Shown in pieces: positions 48,860 through 56,380 of a stretch of DNA of 64,000 nt. The translations under genes were made by a program, and so were the position numbers. The notes under the pieces were generated by a model that ran no database searches, was not told the DNA's origin, and saw nothing but the letters and a program-made list of their open reading frames with translations. The stretch is taken from contig JAQWQJ010000018.1 in the NCBI GenBank assembly GCA_029244725.1, positions 1 to 64,000 on the forward strand. Direction: 5' to 3'. The stretch's first letter is position 1, and every line of letters begins with the position of its first letter. The stretch comes from Paracoccaceae bacterium (GTDB taxonomy: Bacteria; Pseudomonadota; Alphaproteobacteria; Rhodobacterales; Rhodobacteraceae).

Positions 48860-50343
48860 GCCAAGCCCCCGTCCAATGCAGAGACTGCCATGCTGGCTTG
48901 TTCTACATCATCAAACGGCAGCACATCATCGCCAACAATTTGACCGGCCTCATGCCCTTTGCCGGCAATCAGCAATGCATCCCCTGGTCCCAAAGCATCA
49001 ACGGCGCGCAGAATCGCCTCGGCCCTATCGCCAACCTCAACGGCTTCGGGTGCGCCAAGCATGACTGCCGTTCGGATCACCGCAGGGTCTTCGTTTCTAG
49101 GGTTATCGTCGGTCACAAAAACCACATCGGCGTGCAATGCCGCCGCTTCGCCCATCAACGGGCGTTTGGTCGTATCACGATCACCGCCAGCCCCGAGCAC
49201 AACGACAAGCCGCCCCATGACATGCGGTCTAAGCGCTTGCAACGCCGTTGAAACTGCGTCGGGCGTGTGCGCGTAATCGACAAAGACCGCCGCACCGTTT
49301 TCACGGGTCGCGGCCAACTGCATACGTCCACGCACGGGTACCAGTCTTGGCAGCGCCAAAAGCACTTCCTCGGGATCGCAGCCCGAGGCGATGGCCAAGC
49401 CAGCAGCAAGCACAGCATTTTCTGCCTGAAATCCGCCGATGAGCTTTAACTTCATCTGATGAATGCGTCCGCCATAGGCCATGCGTACTTCTTGCCCCGT
49501 CGCATCAAAGCGTTGCGCAAGCAGGCGTAAATCAGCCTCACGCGCTTTGCCGACGGCCAGCAATTCCTGCCCCGCTTGCATTGCAACGTCTGCCATATCC
49601 ACACCGTGGGGTGTGTCGATATTGATAACAGCCACGCCTTCAAACGGTAAAACGCGGTCGAACAGCGCCGACTTAGCGTCGAAATATGCATCAAATGTTT
49701 CGTGGTAATCAAGGTGGTCCTGCGTGAAATTGGTAAAGCCAGCGGCAACCAATTGCACACCATCAAGACGGCGCTGTTCAAGCCCATGGCTTGAAGCTTC
49801 CATCGCAGCGTGCGTGATCCCTGCTTTTGCAGCCTTGGCCAATGCGTGGTGCAGCGTGATCGGTTCCGGCGTGGTGTGGCGCAACGGCAGCTCCCAAGAG
49901 CCCTCAACCCCGGTGGTCCCTAGATTCACGGCCTCAAACCCGAGCTGGTTCCAAATTTGCCGTGTAAACGTAGCAACCGAAGTTTTTCCGTTTGTACCGG
50001 TCACAGCAACCATAACCTCGGGCTGAGCGCCGAACCAAAGGGCGGCCGCAAACGCGAGCGCCTGTCGAGGATTCTCAACAACAACCAAAGCTGCTTCAGA
50101 CCCTGCCAACGCCTCTTCGGCGATTTTTGCCCCAGCCATGTTGGTCAAAATTGCCGATGCACCGGCCTCTAGCACAGACGGAATAAACTGCGCGCCGTGG
50201 GCGTTTATCCCCGGCAAAGCAGCAAAAAGATGCCCCGCACGCACGTCACGACTATCAACCGATAGACCTGTGATCTCGGCTTCTCGTCTACCGCGTGCGG
50301 TCAGACCCAATGCACTTAGCGATTTTGTCTGGCCGTTCATCAC
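48856..50343 (-). CDS. murE: UDP-MurNAc-tripeptide synthetase, meso-DAP type
   Basis: A 495-aa Mur ligase. N-terminal GLSVDSRDVRAGHLFAALPG; ATP loop MVAVTGTNGKTSVATFTRQIW; TTGVEG and FTQDHLDYHETFDAYFDAKSALF; C-terminal VFVDYAHTPDAVSTALQAL and TDDNPRNEDP. The DNPR motif marks the meso-diaminopimelate-adding enzymes, consistent with a Gram-negative wall. Two tandem ATGs (50343, 50340) are possible starts. The ftsI stop lies 10 bp upstream. Confidence 0.96.
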   Translation of the reverse strand: MMNGQTKSLSALGLTARGRREAEITGLSVDSRDVRAGHLFAALPGINAHGAQFIPSVLEAGASAILTNMAGAKIAEEALAGSEAALVVVENPRQALAFAAALWFGAQPEVMVAVTGTNGKTSVATFTRQIWNQLGFEAVNLGTTGVEGSWELPLRHTTPEPITLHHALAKAAKAGITHAAMEASSHGLEQRRLDGVQLVAAGFTNFTQDHLDYHETFDAYFDAKSALFDRVLPFEGVAVINIDTPHGVDMADVAMQAGQELLAVGKAREADLRLLAQRFDATGQEVRMAYGGRIHQMKLKLIGGFQAENAVLAAGLAIASGCDPEEVLLALPRLVPVRGRMQLAATRENGAAVFVDYAHTPDAVSTALQALRPHVMGRLVVVLGAGGDRDTTKRPLMGEAAALHADVVFVTDDNPRNEDPAVIRTAVMLGAPEAVEVGDRAEAILRAVDALGPGDALLIAGKGHEAGQIVGDDVLPFDDVEQASMAVSALDGGLA

Positions 50344-50353
50344 TCATTCCAGA

Positions 50354-52138
50354 TTAGTTCGAGGTCTGTGTTACACCCAGCTGCGCACTAGGTTCAATCT
50401 CTGGTCTTAAACCAAGTAGAGGCGCCACGCGGGTAATGATCTCAGCCGCAACAGGCACTGCCGTCCAGCCTGCGGTTCGCTTGGGCTCTATCCCAGTTGA
50501 AAGCTCAGGCTCATCCATCGTGACCACCAACACATATTTGGGATCATGCGCAGGAAAAGCACTGGCAAACGTCGAAATCACGCGATCTTCGTAATAACCG
50601 CCGCCAGTTTCAATCGGCTTGTCGGCGGTGCCAGTCTTACCCGCAACCGCGTACCCCGGAACATTGCCAAACGTGGCCGTGCCCTCTTTAACAACTGACC
50701 GCAGCATTTCACGCGCTTGGCGCGATGTTTGTGGGCTAACGACCCTTGGTCCGCGTTCGTAAAAGTCCCGCTTCAACAATGTCGGCGTGATTTTGTAGCC
50801 GCCATTCAGCAAGCTGGCGTAAGCGGCTGCCAAATGCATCGGCGTCGCGGATAGGCCGTGTCCATAGCTAATGGTAATCGTTGAAATATCCTTCCAGTCC
50901 TTAGGATATTTCGGCCGACCACCACTGGCCTCGACCATTTCGACGCTGGTGGGCTCAAAGAAACCAAGAGATTTTAGGAATTCTTGTTGCTTGTCCGCAC
51001 CGATTTGCAAGGCAAGGCGCGCGCTACCGATGTTTGAGGATTTTTTGATGATGTCATGCACTGACAGCTCGTTGCCGTAGTTATGAAAGTCCGTGATACG
51101 GAATTTGCCCCACTTAAGCGGGCCTCGGATATCAATCATCGTATCAGGCGTCACTAAGCCCATTTCCAAAGCTTGCGCAGCTGCGAAAATTTTAAAGGTC
51201 GAACCCAACTCATAGACGCCTTGAATCGCTCGGTTGAATAACGGACTGTCCGCAGGATTTCCCTTGGTCGGCGGCGCTGGACGGTCGTTGGGATCAAAAT
51301 CCGGTAGGCTAACGACGCTGATAATCTCACCAGTATTCGCGTCCATCAAAATGCCTGCCGCGCCTTTGGCGTTCATCAGCATCATTCCACCGCGCAGAAC
51401 TTGCTCAACGGCAGATTGGATACTGAGGTCCACGGTCAGCTGAAGTTCCTGACCGGCATAGGAAGGATCACGTAGGAAGTCATCGAATGTCTTTTCGACA
51501 CCTGCAACGCCGACAACTTCGGCCGCCGCAACATCTTCGCGCCCAAAGCTAGCGCCGCCGAGAACGTGTGCGGCCAAACTGCCGTTGGGATAAAGACGCA
51601 ATTCCCGAGGGCCAAACTTTAGCCCCGGCTCGCCGAGATCATGAACCGCTTGCTTTTGCTCTGGGCTCAGTTTTTTCTTCACCCAAAGGAACTTACGGCT
51701 ACCCGTAAACCAACGCAGCAAATCCTGTTGGTCCAGATCAGGGAAAATCTGTGCCAACGCTTGCGCTGCCAGTTCAGGCTCAACCATGTCCTGAGGTGTG
51801 GCGTAGAGAGAGTGCGTATCAAGGTTGATTGCAAGAATTCGGCCTTGGCGATCTACGATATTGCCACGTTGGGCAACGATAGACGGGCCAGAATAGGATG
51901 ACTGCGGCTCCATAGGCTCGGACACCGACAAAGCACCCATGCGCACGGCAACTAAGGCAAACAGGCTAATAAACGCTAGGATAAGCACCAATAGGCGGCT
52001 TTCAGCGCGTGAACGCGACGCATCGCGGGCTTGTTCGTGGCGATCTTTGATGTTCTCGCGCTCAATGTCCCCTGGGTTCTTACCAGCGGCACGCGCTTCA
52101 AGAACCAATGCCAAAGGACGAAGAGGTTTGCGGATCAT
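50354..52138 (-). CDS. ftsI: septal transpeptidase FtsI (PBP3)
   Basis: A 594-aa class B penicillin-binding protein cross-linking septal peptidoglycan. One N-terminal membrane helix (LLVLILAFISLFALVAV, about residues 48-66), the pedestal domain (IVAQRGNIVDRQGRILAIN), and the transpeptidase domain with the SxxK motif YELGSTFKIF, SxN in KKSSNIGSARL and KTGT in AGKTGTADKP. All catalytic motifs are intact. ATG at 52138 overlaps the ftsL stop by four bases. Confidence 0.96.
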   Translation of the reverse strand: MIRKPLRPLALVLEARAAGKNPGDIERENIKDRHEQARDASRSRAESRLLVLILAFISLFALVAVRMGALSVSEPMEPQSSYSGPSIVAQRGNIVDRQGRILAINLDTHSLYATPQDMVEPELAAQALAQIFPDLDQQDLLRWFTGSRKFLWVKKKLSPEQKQAVHDLGEPGLKFGPRELRLYPNGSLAAHVLGGASFGREDVAAAEVVGVAGVEKTFDDFLRDPSYAGQELQLTVDLSIQSAVEQVLRGGMMLMNAKGAAGILMDANTGEIISVVSLPDFDPNDRPAPPTKGNPADSPLFNRAIQGVYELGSTFKIFAAAQALEMGLVTPDTMIDIRGPLKWGKFRITDFHNYGNELSVHDIIKKSSNIGSARLALQIGADKQQEFLKSLGFFEPTSVEMVEASGGRPKYPKDWKDISTITISYGHGLSATPMHLAAAYASLLNGGYKITPTLLKRDFYERGPRVVSPQTSRQAREMLRSVVKEGTATFGNVPGYAVAGKTGTADKPIETGGGYYEDRVISTFASAFPAHDPKYVLVVTMDEPELSTGIEPKRTAGWTAVPVAAEIITRVAPLLGLRPEIEPSAQLGVTQTSN

Positions 52139-52479
52139 TCCTCGACCTCCAACACTGAAACAGTGAGGCGTTCGATAAAGTCGTCAGCAAGTAAACCATT
52201 GCGAGGTACTTCTGCGACGTGACCAAATTGTTCGGGGCGTAAAGGTAGCAAAAGCAAGCGGTCAAAATTCATATCGACCAAGTCGCGCAGGCGGTCTGGT
52301 CGATTCAAATAGGCCCATTCTGCATTCAACACACCAAGCTGCGAACGCGCATTCGCGATGTCAATTTGCAATCGTTTGGTCGAGGCCAACGATTTTTGAG
52401 TTTCGTAATTCTCGGTATATGCCCAAAATCCTTGGGCAATCACCATCAGGAATATCGCGACATAGACGAGAATCTTCAA
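52135..52479 (-). CDS. ftsL: cell division protein FtsL
   Basis: A 114-aa bitopic divisome protein: an N-terminal membrane helix ([20 protein letters not shown]) followed by a heptad-rich coiled-coil region ([34 protein letters not shown]) and the NRPDRLRDL motif conserved in alphaproteobacterial FtsL. It scaffolds FtsW/FtsI with FtsQ and FtsB. Both ends overlap neighbours by four bases (rsmH upstream, ftsI downstream), so translation is coupled along this stretch. Confidence 0.92.
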   Translation of the reverse strand: MKILVYVAIFLMVIAQGFWAYTENYETQKSLASTKRLQIDIANARSQLGVLNAEWAYLNRPDRLRDLVDMNFDRLLLLPLRPEQFGHVAEVPRNGLLADDFIERLTVSVLEVEE

Positions 52480-53465
52480 CGCTTCCCCTCCTTGCGCATC
52501 GGCATGCCAATCTTCTTAGGATCAACCGTTCCTGAGGGCGCCTCTGTTCGGGTCGCTACGCGTAATTTGGCACTACGTGAACGGGGGTTTTCGGCCAATT
52601 CATCTTCATCCGGTCCAATCGCCTTTCTGCTTTTGACGGTGAATTGTGGCGTGGCAACTTCAATTTCAGGCGCATAGCGGTTGGCCCGCCCTTCGCCACC
52701 TGAGCGCGCTTGGATAAAGCGCTTTGCCATACGATCTTCGACGGAATGGAAGGTTACAACCGCCAACTGGCCACCTGGCTTTAACGCCCGTTCGGCAGCC
52801 ATCAGACCCTCAAAAAACTCACCATATTCGTTGTTCACAGCGATCCGAAGCCCTTGAAAACTACGAGTGGCGGGATGGCTTTGACCTGGCTTAGAGCGTG
52901 GCAAACAGCCCTCAATGATGCCAGCCAGTTTCAACGTCCGCGTGATCGGCTCAACCTCGCGTTCCTTAATTATGGCCCGAGCAATACGCCGGCTGGCGCG
53001 CTCTTCGCCGAACAGATAAAGGATGTTTGCAATTTCAGCCTCATCGGCTTCGTTCACGATGTCCGCAGCGCTTTCACCACTTTGGCTCATTCGCATATCC
53101 AATGGACCGTCACGCATGAATGAAAATCCACGTTCGGCTAAGTCCAATTGCATCGAGCTAACGCCAAGGTCTAGAACAATTCCGTCCAATTCTTGTCCAT
53201 ACTCGTCCATCCGCGAAAACACGCCCTGAACCAGTTCTAAACGATCCCCGTAGTCGGCTTTCCAAGCTTGTGCCATTTCAAGCGCCAGCGGATCACGATC
53301 AACGCCAATCACTTTATCAGCACCAGCATCAAGCAAGGCACGGCTATAACCACCGGCCCCAAATGTTCCGTCAAGCCAAACACCTTTTACAGGTGAAACA
53401 GCCCGCAAAAGCGGGCGGAGGAGAACTGGAATATGTGGGGCGTTTTTGGCGGGCAGCGCGGACAT
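52476..53465 (-). CDS. rsmH: 16S rRNA m4C1402 methyltransferase RsmH
   Basis: A 329-aa SAM-dependent methyltransferase modifying C1402 of 16S rRNA. Conserved: [35 protein letters not shown] (SAM site), [33 protein letters not shown], and [16 protein letters not shown]. It is the second gene of the dcw cluster, 3 bp after mraZ. ATG at 53465. Confidence 0.96.
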   Translation of the reverse strand: MSALPAKNAPHIPVLLRPLLRAVSPVKGVWLDGTFGAGGYSRALLDAGADKVIGVDRDPLALEMAQAWKADYGDRLELVQGVFSRMDEYGQELDGIVLDLGVSSMQLDLAERGFSFMRDGPLDMRMSQSGESAADIVNEADEAEIANILYLFGEERASRRIARAIIKEREVEPITRTLKLAGIIEGCLPRSKPGQSHPATRSFQGLRIAVNNEYGEFFEGLMAAERALKPGGQLAVVTFHSVEDRMAKRFIQARSGGEGRANRYAPEIEVATPQFTVKSRKAIGPDEDELAENPRSRSAKLRVATRTEAPSGTVDPKKIGMPMRKEGKR

Positions 53466-53468
53466 TGT

Positions 53469-53984
53469 TTATAAACCCTCGTCGCCATCCAAGTAGGTCG
53501 AGGCATCGACATCCGGATCGAAGTCGTCTTCGGCTTCTAGCGCGGCCTCGTAAACTTTGTCATAGGTTTCGGGTTTCCAAATCTCAAACGTCTCACCGGT
53601 AGAGGCAAAGAACGCGGACTCGTCCAGCCCAATCTTTTCGCGGAGTTTCGAAGGCAGAACCAATCGCCCAGTTTCATCAACCGAAGTTGAGATTGCGTGG
53701 GTAGAATAAAGGCGCTGCAAAGCTTTGCGACGCGGGTTAGCCCGCGCTAAGCGTTCGATCTGGTCGTAAATCTTTTCAATGGCGGAAAGTGTGAAGCATT
53801 CAAGGAAATCGCGCTTGTCGTCACCATATACAATGACCAACTGTGGATTGCCGCTTTCAGGAAAATCTGGATCACCCGAGGCCAGCACACGACGAAATGC
53901 AGCAGGGATAGACACCCTGCCCTTACCATCCACTTTGTGGTGGCTCTCGCCTATGAACCTCAGTTTACGGTCCACTTTCCTCAC
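53469..53984 (-). CDS. mraZ: transcriptional regulator MraZ
   Basis: A 171-aa protein with two AbrB-like halves: GESHHKVDGKGRVSIPAAFRRVL and STSVDETGRLVLPSKLREKIG. MraZ is a DNA-binding repressor of its own dcw operon, binding repeated TGGG-type boxes; such boxes lie about 245-310 bp upstream. The frame starts with GTG at 53984; another GTG at 53975 would give the N-terminus MDRKLRFIGESHH, closer to typical homologues. It heads the operon. Confidence 0.94.
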   Translation of the reverse strand: MRKVDRKLRFIGESHHKVDGKGRVSIPAAFRRVLASGDPDFPESGNPQLVIVYGDDKRDFLECFTLSAIEKIYDQIERLARANPRRKALQRLYSTHAISTSVDETGRLVLPSKLREKIGLDESAFFASTGETFEIWKPETYDKVYEAALEAEDDFDPDVDASTYLDGDEGL

Positions 53985-54014
53985 CTTTCCCCGAATTAAT
54001 TATGTTTGACCCCT

Positions 54015-54225
54015 TAGAAACGAAACGGCGGATAGGGATGCTGCCACCGCCCTATCCGCCGCCCTCGTCCCGCGTTGCGGGGTGTCCAGCTGCGCGCGCC
54101 ACCTGGGGGGATGTCTGCTCGCTCGCGCGCCGGATCTCTACGTTCGATGAATGCGGGTGCCTGTATGAAACCTGACTTGGTGCCTTTTGGGTCTTATCGC
54201 CCTTATGAGCCCGTCCTCATCGTGC
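54015..54225 (-). ncRNA. UpsM-like leader RNA of the dcw cluster
   Basis: The minus-strand DNA between the MraZ boxes and mraZ holds a GC-rich, structured stretch in an otherwise AT-rich spacer. It ends in a terminator-like hairpin followed by TTTCGTTTC about 30-40 nt before mraZ. Internal hairpins include CCCGC-GTT-GCGGG (54069-54081, plus-strand reading). In Rhodobacter sphaeroides the mraZ 5' UTR yields UpsM, an abundant ~200-nt RNA formed by termination at such a site and processed by RNase E. Position, strand and length fit. The 5' end is a guess; sequence homology was not tested. Confidence 0.55.
54017..54061 (-). terminator. terminator-like attenuator in mraZ leader
   Basis: Perfect 12-bp stem: CGGCGGATAGGG (54026-54037) and CCCTATCCGCCG (54050-54061) with a 12-nt loop. 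On the minus strand it is followed by TTTCGTTTC. It lies between the presumed promoter and mraZ, so it can terminate a leader RNA and set the level of read-through into the division operon. Confidence 0.7.
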
Positions 54226-54228
54226 AAT

Positions 54229-54293
54229 AGGGATGGCATGGGAATATATGGGAAGCAAGAACTTTTTATGGGAATGTAGGTCGCTATATGGGT
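54229..54293 (+). promoter_or_regulatory. MraZ operator: TGGG boxes on a 10-bp phase
   Basis: On the plus strand TGGG begins at 54239, 54249, 54269 and 54289, and AGGG at 54229. The two remaining phase positions (54259, 54279) are degenerate. MraZ of E. coli binds direct repeats of TGGGN separated by 5 nt, which is this spacing. The boxes read on the strand opposite to mraZ. They lie 245-310 bp upstream of mraZ, next to a TTGACA at 54318-54313 on the minus strand that could belong to the operon promoter, though no well-spaced -10 was found. Confidence 0.72.
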
Positions 54294-54486
54294 TCTCAGA
54301 GACATAAAATATGTCAAACGCACCCCAATTTATCTATAAATTGCTATACCGCCAAAGTTCAGCACTACATATAGTGGCAGACTTGCAGCCCATCGTTTCC
54401 CGCTGTTTCTTCATCTTTCCTCAAGAAACATTCGATATTTATAACATTTTTTCGAATTCTTGGATCACGAGACTATATTTGATTCG
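54294..54486. other. AT-rich spacer between mraZ operator and mrp terminator
   Basis: About 190 bp without a convincing gene. It should contain promoter elements for the dcw operon on the minus strand (TTGACA at 54318-54313). Short open frames here lack ribosome sites and homology. Nothing else was recognised. Confidence 0.5.
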
Positions 54487-54513
54487 AAAAAGGGCGCCTT
54501 TGAGGCGCCCTTT
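54487..54513 (-). terminator. intrinsic terminator of mrp
   Basis: On the minus strand AAAGGGCGCC-TCAAA-GGCGCCCTTT forms a 10-bp stem followed by further T residues (TTTTT counted from the stem end). It lies about 27 bp past the mrp stop and separates mrp from the dcw operon transcribed in the same direction. Confidence 0.88.
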
Positions 54514-54539
54514 CCCATACAATCCCAGATCCATTTTGG

Positions 54540-55613
54540 TCAGGCAATGCCACCTTTGATCAAGTTATCCGCCAATTGCAGATAGGCATCCGCGATTTCG
54601 CCTTCGCCCGAAGCGACAGGCGCACCAGCGTCGCCGCCTAAACGAGTATTAAGATCAATCGGCAATGCGGCCAGCAATGGAACGCCCAGCTTCTCGGCTT
54701 CGTGCTCAACACCGCCGTGACCAAAGATATGCGCCTGATCTCCACATTTTGGGCATGTGTAGAACGACATATTCTCAATCATGCCCAAAATTGGCGTTTT
54801 CAGTTTTTCAAACATGTTGATCGCTTTGCGCGCGTCAATCAGGGCGACATCCTGAGGCGTAGAAACGATGATCGCGCCGTCAATTTCAGTCTTCTGGCCA
54901 AGCGTTAGCTGCACATCGCCTGTGCCGGGCGGCATATCAATAATCAGCACGTCCAACGGTGCCCATTCAACTTGACCAAGCAACTGCTGCAAAGCGCCCA
55001 TCAACATTGGCCCGCGCCAAATCAATGCCTGATCCGGATCTACCATTGATCCGATAGACATCATCCGAACGCCATGCGCGTCGAGAGGGACTATCTTTTC
55101 GCCATCCGGAGTCGCGCCCGGCCGCTTCATGTTGCCCATCATCTTAGGCTGAGACGGGCCGTAGATGTCCGCATCCAACAAGCCGACTTTTCGACCCTGA
55201 CGTGCCAAAGCTACGGCGAGGTTAGATGACACGGTTGACTTGCCAACTCCGCCTTTGCCCGAGGCAATGGCGATAATTTTCTTTACGCCTTCAACGGCCA
55301 TAGCGCCTTGCTGAGGTTTAGGATGCCCACCGATCTTCAAGTCCGGAACCGGCTTTTTTTCTGCTGGTCCATGCGCAGTCAAAACGACCGACACCGACTT
55401 TACGCCCTCAAGCGTTTCGACGCCCCGCCGCGCCGCAGCCTCAACCGCAGACATCTTCTGTGCCATATCCGCGTTTGGTGCCTCGATTACGAAACGGACT
55501 TCGCCGTCCTCTATCGTCAACGCTCTTACCATTTCGCGGGATACAAGGTTGCCACCGTCCGGCAACTCGATTTTCGACAGAATGGCGATGACACTCTCTT
55601 TTGACGCGCTCAT
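54540..55613 (-). CDS. mrp: Mrp/ApbC-type iron-sulfur carrier ATPase
   Basis: A 357-aa P-loop NTPase of the Mrp/NBP35 family, which carries and delivers [4Fe-4S] clusters to target proteins. An N-terminal MIP18-like domain (SAVEAAARRGVETLEGVKSVSVVL) precedes the deviant Walker A GKGGVGKST, DADIYGPSQPKMMG, and DMPPGTGDVQLTL. The cluster-binding CxxC is FYTCPKCG near residue 285. ATG at 55613 follows GAGGTC. A four-base overlap with a doubtful small frame upstream is noted separately. Confidence 0.95.
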   Translation of the reverse strand: MSASKESVIAILSKIELPDGGNLVSREMVRALTIEDGEVRFVIEAPNADMAQKMSAVEAAARRGVETLEGVKSVSVVLTAHGPAEKKPVPDLKIGGHPKPQQGAMAVEGVKKIIAIASGKGGVGKSTVSSNLAVALARQGRKVGLLDADIYGPSQPKMMGNMKRPGATPDGEKIVPLDAHGVRMMSIGSMVDPDQALIWRGPMLMGALQQLLGQVEWAPLDVLIIDMPPGTGDVQLTLGQKTEIDGAIIVSTPQDVALIDARKAINMFEKLKTPILGMIENMSFYTCPKCGDQAHIFGHGGVEHEAEKLGVPLLAALPIDLNTRLGGDAGAPVASGEGEIADAYLQLADNLIKGGIA

Positions 55614-55846
55614 TTTTCAGACCTCATTTTGAACTGCGCACATAGGCCAGAAATTTCATCATAAGCGCAAGGCCAATCTATCTTGCATGCTTCAACGTAT
55701 GCAAATGCTGCATAGCGGCATTGATCAGGATCGGGATTGTGCGCGTGCAGCATTGGCTTATGTAACTCAACAAGAAACACGATGTGATCGCTAACATACT
55801 CAGGAACGATACGAACATGGCAACTTTTGCTGACACACCCGTCCAC
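55610..55846 (-). CDS. doubtful small protein upstream of mrp
   Basis: A frame of up to 78 aa whose stop overlaps the mrp ATG by four bases. The likely coding part would start at ATG 55753 (about 47 aa: AHNPDPDQCRYAAFAYVEACKIDWPCAYDEISGLC), with several cysteines; the longer version overlaps the DUF1127 gene on the other strand. No domain was recognised and the ribosome site is weak. The ATGA overlap is the only real support. Confidence 0.3.
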   Translation of the reverse strand: MDGCVSKSCHVRIVPEYVSDHIVFLVELHKPMLHAHNPDPDQCRYAAFAYVEACKIDWPCAYDEISGLCAQFKMRSEK

Positions 55847-56035
55847 TCTGGTCTAAACATCCGGTTCGCAGACACTCTCAAATCTTTGGTTGCGCGCTTC
55901 CAGAATAACCGCCGCTACCGCCAGACAGTCAACGAACTCAGTGCCCTTTCGGCGTACGAGCTTGCAGACCTCGGTATCCACTCGTCGAACATCAAGCGTA
56001 TCGCGTTCGACAGCACATACGGCACGAACGTCTAA
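55817..56035 (+). CDS. DUF1127 small protein (CcaF1-like)
   Basis: A 72-aa protein with the DUF1127 pattern near its C-terminus: NNRRYRQTVNELSALSAYELADLGIHSSNIKRIAF. In Rhodobacter sphaeroides the DUF1127 gene RSP_6037 encodes CcaF1, an RNA-binding protein that is cotranscribed with, and affects, the CcsR small RNAs under heat-shock sigma factors. Here too the gene is followed directly by tandem CUCCUCCCU hairpins. ATG at 55817 has AGGA about 10 nt upstream; an in-frame start at 55784 is less likely. A matching RpoH promoter was looked for and not clearly seen. Confidence 0.9.
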   Translation: MATFADTPVHSGLNIRFADTLKSLVARFQNNRRYRQTVNELSALSAYELADLGIHSSNIKRIAFDSTYGTNV

Positions 56036-56041
56036 AAAATT

Positions 56042-56078
56042 CCGGTCGAATTGGTCTTCCTCCCTTAGATCCGACCCG
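56042..56078 (+). ncRNA. CcsR-like hairpin 1 (variant loop)
   Basis: Stem of GGTCG with CGACC plus TCT with AGA, broken by an internal loop; loop TCCTCCCTT. It is the weakest and most divergent of the seven, adjacent to the DUF1127 stop. Confidence 0.6.
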
Positions 56079-56080
56079 TC

Positions 56081-56108
56081 GCGGCAGCTTCTCCTCCCTT
56101 GCTGCCGC
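56081..56108 (+). ncRNA. CcsR-like hairpin 2
   Basis: Perfect 8-bp stem GCGGCAGC/GCTGCCGC with loop TTCTCCTCCCTT. Confidence 0.82.
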
Positions 56109-56120
56109 TGAAATACCGAA

Positions 56121-56148
56121 CTGACAGGCCCTCCTCCCTGCCTGTTGG
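56121..56148 (+). ncRNA. CcsR-like hairpin 3
   Basis: Nine-pair stem CTGACAGGC/GCCTGTTGG with two G-U wobbles and loop CCTCCTCCCT. Confidence 0.8.
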
Positions 56149-56158
56149 ATCTCGGCTC

Positions 56159-56194
56159 TGGCAGCAGCGCACTCCTCCCTTTGCGCTGCTGCCA
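56159..56194 (+). ncRNA. CcsR-like hairpin 4
   Basis: Perfect 12-bp stem TGGCAGCAGCGC/GCGCTGCTGCCA, loop ACTCCTCCCTTT; the most stable of the set. Confidence 0.85.
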
Positions 56195-56208
56195 CAAAGT
56201 TTAGGAAT

Positions 56209-56239
56209 TCAGATGGGGTTCTCCTCCCTTCCCCACTGA
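56209..56239 (+). ncRNA. CcsR-like hairpin 5
   Basis: Stem TGGGG/CCCCA extended by TCAG/CTGA across a bulged A, loop TTCTCCTCCCTT. Confidence 0.78.
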
Positions 56240-56244
56240 TTTTC

Positions 56245-56277
56245 GGGCGATGATGCGCCCTCCCTGCGTCATCGCCC
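56245..56277 (+). ncRNA. CcsR-like hairpin 6 (variant loop)
   Basis: Twelve-pair stem GGGCGATGATGC/GCGTCATCGCCC with one wobble, shortened loop GCCCTCCCT. Confidence 0.78.
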
Positions 56278-56280
56278 ACA

Positions 56281-56318
56281 GTTTCTTAAAGAGTCTCCTC
56301 CCTGATCTCTTTAAACAA
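56281..56318 (+). ncRNA. CcsR-like hairpin 7
   Basis: Perfect 8-bp stem TTAAAGAG/CTCTTTAA, extended by GTTT/AAAC across a mismatch, loop TCTCCTCCCTGAT. AU-rich stem, unlike the others. Confidence 0.8.
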
Positions 56319-56321
56319 ACT

Positions 56322-56360
56322 AAGGCGGCACCCGTTTGGGGTTGCCGCCTTTTCTTTTGT
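56322..56360 (+). terminator. intrinsic terminator of the DUF1127-CcsR transcript
   Basis: AAGGCGGCA-CCC pairs with GGG-(GT)-TGCCGCCTT (small bulge), loop GTTT, followed by TTCTTTTGT. It closes the plus-strand transcript and lies 20 bp from the convergent helicase stop. Confidence 0.85.
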
Positions 56361-56380
56361 CTTTCGCGTATTTGGTCGAT

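Larger units (their letters stand above)
56042..56320 (+). ncRNA. CcsR-like array of seven hairpin small RNAs
   Basis: Between the DUF1127 stop and a terminator, seven successive stem-loops each expose a pyrimidine-rich loop. Five loops contain CUCCUCCCU or the same core (positions ~56091, 56131, 56172, 56221, 56295) and two are variants (UUCCUCCCU near 56058, GCCCUCCCU near 56257). Stems differ in sequence while loops are conserved, so selection is on structure plus loop. R. sphaeroides has four such RNAs (CcsR1-4) processed from the DUF1127 transcript; the motif can pair with Shine-Dalgarno-like G-rich sequences. Here there are seven. Individual hairpins are listed separately. Confidence 0.88.

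Noticed and set aside
54001-54540. RNase P RNA gene upstream of mraZ
   Set aside because: The conserved core motifs of bacterial RNase P RNA were looked for on both strands and not found, and the structured part is too short.
55853-56197. 114-codon minus-strand frame across the DUF1127 gene and hairpin array
   Set aside because: It is antisense to a recognised gene and to conserved RNA hairpins and is low-complexity.
56042-56320. CRISPR array
   Set aside because: The repeated part is only ~9-12 bases and always sits in the loop of a stem whose arms differ; there are no constant-length repeats or spacers and no cas genes.
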